From Nostoc sp. NMS8 (GTDB lineage: Bacteria; Cyanobacteriota; Cyanobacteriia; Cyanobacteriales; Nostocaceae): a stretch of DNA of 64,000 nt. Location of the stretch: contig NZ_JABXKK010000082.1 of the NCBI RefSeq assembly GCF_017115045.1, positions 1 to 64,000 on the forward strand, read 5' to 3'. Each line of letters starts with the position of its first letter. The stretch's first letter is position 1. A program made the translations under genes and the position numbers. Positions 49,087 to 57,500 of this stretch are shown here, one piece after another. A model generated the notes under the pieces. It made no database searches and was not told where the DNA came from. It was given only the letters and a program-made list of their open reading frames with translations.

Positions 49087-50004
49087 TTAAAATAGCCACA
49101 ACCAAACTGGGAGAGTAACCAGCAATCCTATAGCCCCAGCAGCTAAGGCTGTAACTGCCAGATCGCGATCGAGATTGAATGTCTCAGCAATTACCAGTGT
49201 GGCGAAAGCTGGAGGCATAGCCATTTGTAGCACGATGATCTTTGCGATCGGCCCAGTTAATCCAAATAGTGGTAAAAAACTGCCCAATATCAAGGGAACT
49301 AGCAGCATTTTGATTCCCAAGCTCATCCCTGCTTGTGGTAGGCTACGCCAAGATTTGAGCAGCGCCAGTCGCATTCCAATTAACATCAAAGATAAAGCTA
49401 CACTACTCCAAGCAAATTTCTCTAACCAGAATTCCGCGACAGTGGGAATTGTCACCTGTCGAAACAGCAAGCCAAATCCGAAACCCCACAGGGCAGGATT
49501 AATTAAGATAGCCCTAACAATCTGCCAATGATTCTGGGCACCACCGCCAAAACGCGCTGCTAGCAACACACCAAAGGCATAAGTTCCAGGGAAGGAACCT
49601 AACAAATCGTAAAATAGCGCCCAAGCAAAGTATTCCTTGCCTACTATTGCTAAGGTAATGGGAAAACCAAGATAACCTGTATTACCCAACATTGCCGCTA
49701 ATATCAAGCTAGCCTGAGTTGGTGCTTGGTAGACAGTATTTTTAAAATATGCTTGTCCTTTAATCCCCAACCAAGCTAAAGATGCTCCGAGTAAAATGGC
49801 TAGGTAAGCGAAGGCAGGTGCAATCCAAACTTGCCCTGACAAGCTAGATTGACGCAAAAACGATACTATGCTTATAGGTACTCCCACCCAAAATAGGAAC
49901 TGTCCCAAATGTGTAGGAACTGTCACAGGTAGTTTGCGTCCCAGAATAAAACCTACCAGGACTAATCCTCCCAGCTTGACGTATAGTTCTAAAAGGTTTG
50001 TCAA
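49087..50004 (-). CDS. AEC-family (auxin efflux carrier-like) transporter
   Basis: A 305-residue membrane protein with about ten hydrophobic segments in two repeats, matching the AEC/Mem_trans family. LLELYVKLGGLVLVGFILGRKLP is the first helix. LGNTGYLGFPITLAIVG and MAMPPAFATLVIAETFNLDRDLA are the conserved Asn/Pro and substrate-site segments. Bacterial members export or import carboxylates such as malate. The TTG at 50004 is favoured over ATG 50067 because the extra 21 residues are not part of the family and would overlap the divergent carboxypeptidase gene. Confidence 0.85.
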   Translation of the reverse strand: MTNLLELYVKLGGLVLVGFILGRKLPVTVPTHLGQFLFWVGVPISIVSFLRQSSLSGQVWIAPAFAYLAILLGASLAWLGIKGQAYFKNTVYQAPTQASLILAAMLGNTGYLGFPITLAIVGKEYFAWALFYDLLGSFPGTYAFGVLLAARFGGGAQNHWQIVRAILINPALWGFGFGLLFRQVTIPTVAEFWLEKFAWSSVALSLMLIGMRLALLKSWRSLPQAGMSLGIKMLLVPLILGSFLPLFGLTGPIAKIIVLQMAMPPAFATLVIAETFNLDRDLAVTALAAGAIGLLVTLPVWLWLF

Positions 50005-50106
50005 GATTGCGCCTAAAAACCACAGATGTAAAATGCTACCTGTTACGTCTACTTTTGTCCAGTGCAAAATCTGTTATGGCTATCCCACAAAAACAGGAGT
50101 TTACCT

Positions 50107-50916
50107 TTGAATAAGGCAGGGTTTTCTGGAGAACCGCAAAACTCATCAAATGACCTTGGTGATGATATTCCAGTGGCAGTACGCGATACCCCTGATGCAA
50201 CACCGAAAATTTGGTTGCAACCCCGAATTGTGCTGATTGGGGGAGTAACAGGATTTATCCTGCTGGTTTTAATTAGCAGTTTTTTGTTTTTTGTCACTGC
50301 ACCCAAAAAAACCGCCGATTCTCAAGCTTTACCAGCTACTTTTGCTCCTACAATTCCAACTCCCGCACCATCTAATAATTCCAGCGATACTGTGTTAGGG
50401 CACTTTCCCTACCCAGAAGCGCCTGAGTCAGAACTAGTAACCATCTCCGCAAATAGGGGCATTAAAATGCGAAAAGGTGCTGCCCAAAAATTTGAGGAGA
50501 TGGTAGCAGCAGCGCGGAGTGCAGGAGTAATTTTAGTACCAATTTCTGGTTTTCGCTCAGTCAAAGATCAGGAGCAGTTGTTTTTTGGTGTCGGTGCCCA
50601 ACGAAATCAAACGCCAGCAGAACGAGCTGCCCTCAGCGCTCCTCCTGGTCATAGCGAACATCACACAGGTTATGCTGTGGATATTGGAGATGGAGCAGTG
50701 CCAGCAACTAATCTCCAAACCAACTTTGACAATACCAAGGCTTATCGGTGGATGCAAGCAAATGCCGCGCGTTTCAGCTTTGAAATGTCTTTTCCCAAAG
50801 ATAATATTCAAGGTGTGAGTTATGAGCCTTGGCACTGGCGTTTTGTAGGCGATCGCAATAGCTTAGAAATGTTCTACAAAGCCAGAAATTTGAAACCCGC
50901 TAAGATATCCCCATAG
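50107..50916 (+). CDS. D-alanyl-D-alanine carboxypeptidase, VanY/M15B family
   Basis: A 269-residue membrane-anchored enzyme. A short cytoplasmic head and one membrane helix (IVLIGGVTGFILLVLISSFLFFV) lead to a periplasmic linker and the M15B domain (about 120-265). The zinc and catalytic motifs are SGFRSVKDQEQLF, GHSEHHTGYAVDIGDG (zinc His and Asp) and EPWHWRFVG (catalytic Glu, zinc His). It trims D-Ala from peptidoglycan stem peptides. The TTG start at 50107 is set by ACAGGAGTTTACCTTTG (GGAG, 7-bp spacing), so the longer frame from 50062 is rejected. It neighbours penicillin-binding protein 2, also a cell-wall gene. Confidence 0.9.
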   Translation: MNKAGFSGEPQNSSNDLGDDIPVAVRDTPDATPKIWLQPRIVLIGGVTGFILLVLISSFLFFVTAPKKTADSQALPATFAPTIPTPAPSNNSSDTVLGHFPYPEAPESELVTISANRGIKMRKGAAQKFEEMVAAARSAGVILVPISGFRSVKDQEQLFFGVGAQRNQTPAERAALSAPPGHSEHHTGYAVDIGDGAVPATNLQTNFDNTKAYRWMQANAARFSFEMSFPKDNIQGVSYEPWHWRFVGDRNSLEMFYKARNLKPAKISP

Positions 50917-51107
50917 AAGTTATGCGATTTTAGATTTTAGATTTTAGATTTTTCCTTCAATCCAAAATTCAAAATCTAAAATTGGCTGAGTCAGAAGTAA
51001 TTGGTTTTACTTACTTCCTCTGCTCTAATGGAGGCTGAAGCACTACTTCCCTAAGCGCTGGACAGTAATATTCAGGAATTTTTTTAGCGATCGCAATCCC
51101 CTGCCTC

Positions 51108-52955
51108 CTAATCTCCAGTACCATGTCCTGAACTCTGAGTTTTCGCTTCTGATGGAGCAGACTGAGTTTTTTGATACTTACCTGGATACTTATGTTGAAA
51201 ATAAGCTTCCAGCACTTGTAAAACCATCGGCCCACAAATAGTACCGCCATGCTCGCCGGAGTTTTCCCCAAAAGCCACAACCACAATTTCCGGCTTATTA
51301 GTGGGGGCATAAGCGCCAAACCAAGTATGATTTGGGCGACCAACACCGGCTTCAGCAGTGCCACTCTTTCCAGATGCCGGGGGAATTGTGGGCACATTCA
51401 AGCTCTTACCAGTACCCTCACTTACCACCCTCCGCAGTCCGTCGCGCAGAACTTTGATGGTTTCCGATTTCATATCTAAGGATTCTCGCCAGCTTTTTGC
51501 TTCTTCATTATCTTTAAGCAAATGCGGCTTAACTCGATACCCACCATTCGCAGGGACAGCAAACATAATCGCCGATTGTAGGGGTGTCACTTGCAAAGCG
51601 CCTTGACCAATTGACATATTAATCGTGTCGCCAACAGTCCAAGGTGTCTTCAAAACTTTCTGCTTCCATATTTCATCTGGAACCAAACCTTTTGATTCTT
51701 CGCCCTGAAATTCAATGCCAGTTTTTTGACCAAACCCGTATTTGCGGCTCCATTCGATTAAAGTTGGGCCACCGACTTTTCTACCAACTTGATAGAAGAA
51801 AGTATCACTACTCATAGCGATCGCTCTGGGAAATCCCAATGGACCGAATCCGGCGTGGTTCCACTCACCAAATGTCACTCCACCAACAGTCAGGGAACCA
51901 AAGGTCTGTAATATTGAGTCTGGAGAAAATTCACCTGATTCCAATCCAGCTGTCGTAGTCACAATTTTGAACGTACTGGCGGGAGGAAAGGCACTCAGGG
52001 CACGATTTACCAAAGGATGATCTTTACCTTGCACGCTTTCCCAATCTTTCTGGGAGAGTTTTTGTTTGGAGAAGATATTTGGGTCAAAGGTGGGGTAAGA
52101 TACCATTGCTAAAATCGCACCATTCTTCGGATCAATTGCTGCGATCGCACCTCGTTGATTTCCCAAAGCTTTTTCGGCTGCCTTTTGCACATCTAAATCT
52201 ATAGTTAGGTGCAAATCGTTACCAGCTTTTGCCTGTTTCTCGCCAATAACCCGGATTGGTCTACCAGCACCATCTACTTCCACCTGCTGACCGCCCCATT
52301 CGCCCCGTAGAACTTTCTCATAAGCTTTTTCTACGCCCATCTGACCAATTACATCTCCCAGTCGATAGCCTTGCTCCTTTTTGTCCTTTAACTGGTCGGC
52401 GGTTAACTCTCGCGTATAACCTAGTACATGCGCCAATTGCTTGCCGTGGGGATAATAACGCACCGAGTCTGTATTAATTTCCACTTCTGGGAGTTCATTC
52501 TTGTACTCCTTTAATGCCGTGATTTCTGCTTCATTTAGATCGCGGGCAACCCGAATGAGTGAAGAAGAATTAGCACCTGCTTGTTCTAATTTTTTTTCCA
52601 TCTCATCTTGCGGAATGTTGAGAATTTGCGCTAAACGCGGGCCGACTACAGACCAGGAAGGTTTAGTATGTGCCATCGGCCACAAATATACAGAGCTAGG
52701 ATAGCGAGTACTGGCTAAAAGTTTGCCATTCCGGTCAAAAATATTGCCCCGTTCTGGTTGTTTAAGAATCATCCGAATTCGGTTCGCTTCGGCTCTTTCT
52801 CGGAGTTTTGACCCTTCAACAATTTGCAAATATGCCAAACGCGTCCCAATCCCAGCCGTCATTAATAGGGTAAATACGATTAAAAATATTGATTGCAAAC
52901 CACGTCCAACTGTACGGGTATCTTTTTTGCTGCCAAGTGATGGGAATAAAGACAT
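51108..52955 (-). CDS. mrdA: Penicillin-binding protein 2, peptidoglycan transpeptidase
   Basis: A 615-residue class B PBP. One N-terminal membrane helix (IFLIVFTLLMTAGIGTRLAYL, about 22-42) is followed by the dimerisation domain (NRIRMILKQPERGNIFDRNGKLLA). The transpeptidase domain shows FPPASTFK (active-site SxxK), MSSDTFFYQVG (SxD/N-like) and KSGTAEAGV (KSGT). The start at 52955 (MSLFPSLGSKK) is preferred to 52964. It is the elongation-specific transpeptidase working with RodA; no rodA is next door. The C-terminal tail after about 575 is Lys/Ser-rich and variable. It converges with the VanY gene. Confidence 0.93.
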   Translation of the reverse strand: MSLFPSLGSKKDTRTVGRGLQSIFLIVFTLLMTAGIGTRLAYLQIVEGSKLRERAEANRIRMILKQPERGNIFDRNGKLLASTRYPSSVYLWPMAHTKPSWSVVGPRLAQILNIPQDEMEKKLEQAGANSSSLIRVARDLNEAEITALKEYKNELPEVEINTDSVRYYPHGKQLAHVLGYTRELTADQLKDKKEQGYRLGDVIGQMGVEKAYEKVLRGEWGGQQVEVDGAGRPIRVIGEKQAKAGNDLHLTIDLDVQKAAEKALGNQRGAIAAIDPKNGAILAMVSYPTFDPNIFSKQKLSQKDWESVQGKDHPLVNRALSAFPPASTFKIVTTTAGLESGEFSPDSILQTFGSLTVGGVTFGEWNHAGFGPLGFPRAIAMSSDTFFYQVGRKVGGPTLIEWSRKYGFGQKTGIEFQGEESKGLVPDEIWKQKVLKTPWTVGDTINMSIGQGALQVTPLQSAIMFAVPANGGYRVKPHLLKDNEEAKSWRESLDMKSETIKVLRDGLRRVVSEGTGKSLNVPTIPPASGKSGTAEAGVGRPNHTWFGAYAPTNKPEIVVVAFGENSGEHGGTICGPMVLQVLEAYFQHKYPGKYQKTQSAPSEAKTQSSGHGTGD

Positions 52956-53253
52956 AAGTATCAATTACAAAATTCAAAATTTAAAATGAATAAACGCAAT
53001 TTTAGCGAGGCTTTTAGAAATTGTTAATACACAGTTTTAATGCTTATTAGCTTCATCAAAGACTATCTAAGTATTAGCACGAGTATATACAATTAAGCTG
53101 ATACTGTGATACCAAGGATGAAATAATCCGGCCAGTATATTCTTAAACAATAGTTTTTGGCGGATACAATGAACCAAGGTGTCAAATCTAGTCTGCCCAA
53201 TAGACTAGATAAAGTGACAAAATAACGTAAATCACGGCATTCTACTGAAGATT
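52956..53253. other. Divergent promoter region of mrdA and the potA-like gene
   Basis: 298 bp with no gene. It starts with a short run of AATTCAAAATTTAAAAT filler. CAGTCTATTG..TAGACTAGATAAAGTG around 53190-53218 shows a weak CTAGTCT/AGACTAG dyad. Confidence 0.4.
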
Positions 53254-54381
53254 ATGGCTCAAATTGTCATGCAGAATCAGAGGGGGATAACAAGTTTTCA
53301 GCCACTTGATGTTGAACTGCGTAACGTCTTCAAGTTTTTTAACCAAGAACCAGCAGTAAATGGAATCGACTTGGATGTTAGACAAGGAGAATTTTTTAGT
53401 ATTTTAGGCCCCTCCGGTTGTGGTAAAACAACAACACTGCGCTTAATTGCTGGGTTTGAAATCGCTGACGCTGGTAAGGTGCTGATTCAGGGTCAGTCTA
53501 TGACTAATGTGCCGCCTTACCGCCGACCCGTCAATACTGTATTTCAAAGTTACGCTTTATTTAACCACCTGAATGTCTGGAATAACATCGCCTTTGGACT
53601 GCGGTTAAAAAAAATACCCAAATCGAAAATTGAATCTAGAGTCCAAGAAGCTTTAAAACTCGTGAAAATGGAAAGTTTGCGATCGCGCTTTCCCAATCAA
53701 CTTTCTGGTGGTCAACAGCAGCGAGTTGCTTTAGCCAGGGCTTTAGTCAACCGCCCCACCGTTGTATTGTTAGATGAACCTTTAGGGGCGTTAGATTTAA
53801 AGCTACGTAAGGAAATGCAGGTTGAGTTATCAAATTTACATAAAGACTTGGGATTGACCTTTGTGATGGTGACACACGACCAAGAAGAAGCATTATCTTT
53901 GAGCGATCGCATTGCTGTGATGAATCAGGGCAAAATTGAACAAGTTGGTACTCCCAGCCAAATTTACGAACGTCCCTGCACGTCTTTTGTTGCTGATTTT
54001 ATTGGCGATACTAATTTATTCAGTGGTGAAATTGTCGCGGTAGACTCTAGCAATGTGCAAATTTCGACTAAAACAGGACTATCAATTGTCATTAGCCGCA
54101 CTGAAGATACACCAACCGAATTATCACAAGCTGTAGTCGTGAGTGTGCGTCCAGAAAAAATACAGCTTTCGCTTTATCCACCAAACTTGCCAGCTAACTG
54201 CTTTGAAGGACGGCTAATCAACGTTATGTATTTGGGTACACACGTTAATTATGTTGTGGAATTAACAAATAGCATTAGGATTCATGTGTTACAACCGAAT
54301 ACTTTGGGCGTTTTACCAGACCGTGATACACCTATTTATATTTGGTGGGCAGAAACCGATTGTTTAGCAATTAGTCAATAG
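53254..54381 (+). CDS. potA: ABC transporter ATPase, PotA-like
   Basis: A 375-residue ATPase with Walker [12 protein letters not shown]-loop [12 protein letters not shown], signature [15 protein letters not shown] and Walker [15 protein letters not shown]-terminal TOBE-type regulatory region follows (about 245-375; [11 protein letters not shown]). The [22 protein letters not shown] region is typical of the spermidine/putrescine group, so PotA is the best label, though related CUT-type polyamine or iron importers share these features. The permease and binding-protein genes potB, potC and potD, normally adjacent, are absent here, making it a stand-alone subunit. An internal ATG at 53269 is an alternative start. 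Confidence 0.85.
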   Translation: MAQIVMQNQRGITSFQPLDVELRNVFKFFNQEPAVNGIDLDVRQGEFFSILGPSGCGKTTTLRLIAGFEIADAGKVLIQGQSMTNVPPYRRPVNTVFQSYALFNHLNVWNNIAFGLRLKKIPKSKIESRVQEALKLVKMESLRSRFPNQLSGGQQQRVALARALVNRPTVVLLDEPLGALDLKLRKEMQVELSNLHKDLGLTFVMVTHDQEEALSLSDRIAVMNQGKIEQVGTPSQIYERPCTSFVADFIGDTNLFSGEIVAVDSSNVQISTKTGLSIVISRTEDTPTELSQAVVVSVRPEKIQLSLYPPNLPANCFEGRLINVMYLGTHVNYVVELTNSIRIHVLQPNTLGVLPDRDTPIYIWWAETDCLAISQ

Positions 54382-54499
54382 TCAAACAATTTTGAATTTT
54401 AGATTTTAGATTTACCGGAGATTTATTTCACGTAGATTCTACGGGTGTACTTCCAATACGGTTTGGTTAAGGTTTTTTGATGAAAATTCTAAATCGCAA

Positions 54500-54566
54500 A
54501 GATGCGATGAATCGCCGTCTCTACCAAAGACTGATTATTGTAGAGACGGCGATTTATCGCGTCTCT
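54500..54566. repeat. Interspersed inverted repeat (same family as 5203-5267)
   Basis: AGATGCGATGAATCGCCGTC and GACGGCGATTTATCGCGTCT are the arms, with the same central AAGACTGATTATTGTAGA as at 5203-5267. It lies between the convergent potA-like and giant kinase genes and probably serves both as terminator. Confidence 0.8.
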
Positions 54567-54570
54567 TACC

Positions 54571-57500
54571 TTAACCGAAGCATATTGGGTGTACTTCTTC
54601 AGCAATCTGCCGCACTGGAATAGTAATTACAAACTCTGTACCTTGTCCTGGGGATGAATTGCATTGTATCGAACCGCTGTGTTTTTCTACGATAATTTGC
54701 CGAGCGATCGCCAGCCCCAATCCTGTCCCTTTACCCACAGATTTCGTAGTAAATAAGTGGTCAAATATTTTGTCTTTGACTTCTTCATTCATGCCATTAG
54801 CGTTATCAGCAATTTTTATTTCAACCTGATGATCTTTCAATGAAGTTTTGATTGTGATCTGGTGAGGGTTTTCTTTAATTTCTGCAAAACTCCGCCCAGT
54901 GTTCGACTCATCTAAAGCATCAATAGCATTAGCAAAAATATTCATGAATACTTGATTTAGTTGCCCAGGAAAACATTCAACTTTAGGTAAATTACCATAT
55001 TCAGTTATCACTTCAATTGCTGGGCGTTGTTCATTTGGTTTGAGGCGATGCTTGAGAATTAAAATCGTACTATCAATACCTTCATGAATGTTGAATGGCA
55101 CTTTGTAATCTTTATCTGCACGCGAGAAAGTTCTTAAACTAGTGCTGATATTTTTGAGGCGATCGCACGCCATCACCATTGAATCAATTGACTTTGGTAA
55201 ATCTTCTAAACTATAATTTAAGTCAATTTCTTCTGCATGATCAATAATTTCAGCACTCGGATTGGGTAAACTTTGTTGATAAAGTTTCAAGTGTTGAACA
55301 ACATCAGCAATAGTTGGTTTAGCTTGTTTGAGACTCGCAGCAATAAAACCCAAAGGATTATTCATTTCATGGGCGACACCAGCAACTAAATTACCCAGTG
55401 CAGACATTTTCTCACTTTGAACAATTTGTAATTGCGCTTGCTGTAAATCTTTTAAGACTATTCCGAGTGCTTGAGATTTTTCGGTTACTATTTTTTCAGC
55501 TTGTTTGCGAGCCGTAATATTAATAGTTGTCCCGACTACGCGATAAACTTTTCCCGTCTCATCTTTTAAGGGACTGAGTGTGGTTAATAACCAAATTTTC
55601 TGGTCATTAAATGTTAAACATTCTTCATAGGTAATGGGTATTCCAGTTTGGAAACAATGCAGATATTTTTGCTCGATTGCTGCACTTTCATCAGGAGCCA
55701 TTACTTCTTGCGGACTTTTACCCAGCACTTGCGAAGCAGGTATACCAACCGTTAGTTCGCACGATTTACTCCATCCGGTGTACTCATACCTACCATTATC
55801 CCGGATATCAGTCACAAAGATGAGACAGCCCACACCTTCGTAAATACTACTGAGGAACTTGTCTCGCTCTTGGAGATGATTATATAATTGGGCATTTTCC
55901 AAAGCGATCGCCGCTTGAGTGCAAAGGAAATTGATCGCAGAAAGGCGATCGCTAGTAAATACCCCTTGAGTCAGTTGATTTTCTAGATAAATAATCCCTA
56001 CCAAACGCCCTTGATTCATAATCGGGGTACATAATACACTCTGAGGTTGTGTTCGATACATGTATTCCCCAATCAACCCAATAATATCTGTTTTGCAATT
56101 GTCTATAACAACTGTTTTTTGAGTATTTTTGACGTAATTGATCGCTTTTACGGGAATATCTTGACAATCATCGAGTAATTGAGATTCCAGAATGGTTTGT
56201 ATTTTCTCATGATTGATAAAGGTAATTGCCCTAACTTGCCAAATATCATCTTGGGGAAGAATTAACACAGCTTTTTTCGCACCGGAATTTTCTAAGATAA
56301 TGCTAGTCAAGCTGGCAATGAGTTGATCTAATTCTAGAGAACTGGAGATAGTTTGAGCCGCTTTGAGGATTGAGGTAAAATCTAGGGCATTAGAAATACT
56401 GGTGTTGGTAGTAGTAGAAGCGCGATGAGATGAAGAAGTGCCAGAAGAAAAAGCGATAGTTTCTAAAGGATTGAAATTAATTTGTCGCTGTTGCAGAATT
56501 GGTTGCAGTAGTTGAGGATAGCGCTTTTCTAAGTCTTCTATTTTGGCTTTTGCACCCCAACGGGCATAACAGTAGTATGCTTCCTGCATATATGTTTGGG
56601 CGACTTTTTCTCTACCCCAGTCGAGATAGAATTTGGCAGCGAGTTCATTAGCGAGGGCTTCTTCTTGGAGATATTGGTTTTTTTGAGCGAGTTGAATAGC
56701 AAGATCGTAAAGTTCCATTGCATCTGTCTTCTGTCCGTAAACGCGATATTTTTCGGCTTCGACTAAATAATATTTATGCTGGAAGTTCATGGGAGCATGA
56801 GATGTCCATTGTTTCAGTTTTTGCTGATTTACAAGGACTCGCTGCTGCAATATTTCTTGTTTCTCTTCACAAGTATCAGGTAAGATAGCTAGCTGGGTTA
56901 ATGAATCATAAAAATGGAAAATTGCTACCATGATACAGCCAGCTACCCCATCTAAATATTGTTGAGCATAGTCTGCCACTACAATAGCTTCATCCCATTC
57001 TTGGAATAGATAGCAAAGGATCAATTTATTGACGTACAGCGTACCAATGGCGTAAAGATCGTTAGCAGTTTGGTGCAAGGGCAGCATTTTGGCTTCATTA
57101 TAAACTACGCCTTGAAATTGCCAAGGTAGATAACTTTGACTAACTGAAGTTGACCCTAAATTCAAAGTAGATTGATAGAAAATATTCAGATAGTTGTAAG
57201 CAACTTCCTGCTTAAGTTGAGCTAATGCTTGACTATAAGCTGCCATTTCTTTTTCTAAAACAGTTAGTTCTTTGCCTAAGAAAAAGGATAGAGAACAGTA
57301 ATTATAAGCACAGTAAGCGGCATATTCTAAAGCACCCATTTCCAAACCACTCTGATATCCTTCCAAAAGAGGAACAAGAGATGTTTGAATGTGATATTTC
57401 CACGGCTTCACAAATGGATACACCATGTTAATCGTGCTAGCTTTAAATTCCTGACTCCGAGATTTTGCGAGGAGATCCAATGCCAATTCACCTGCCTGAT

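Noticed and set aside
51011..51397. 128-codon frame at the end of mrdA
   Set aside because: It overlaps the penicillin-binding protein coding sequence in another frame and resembles nothing known.
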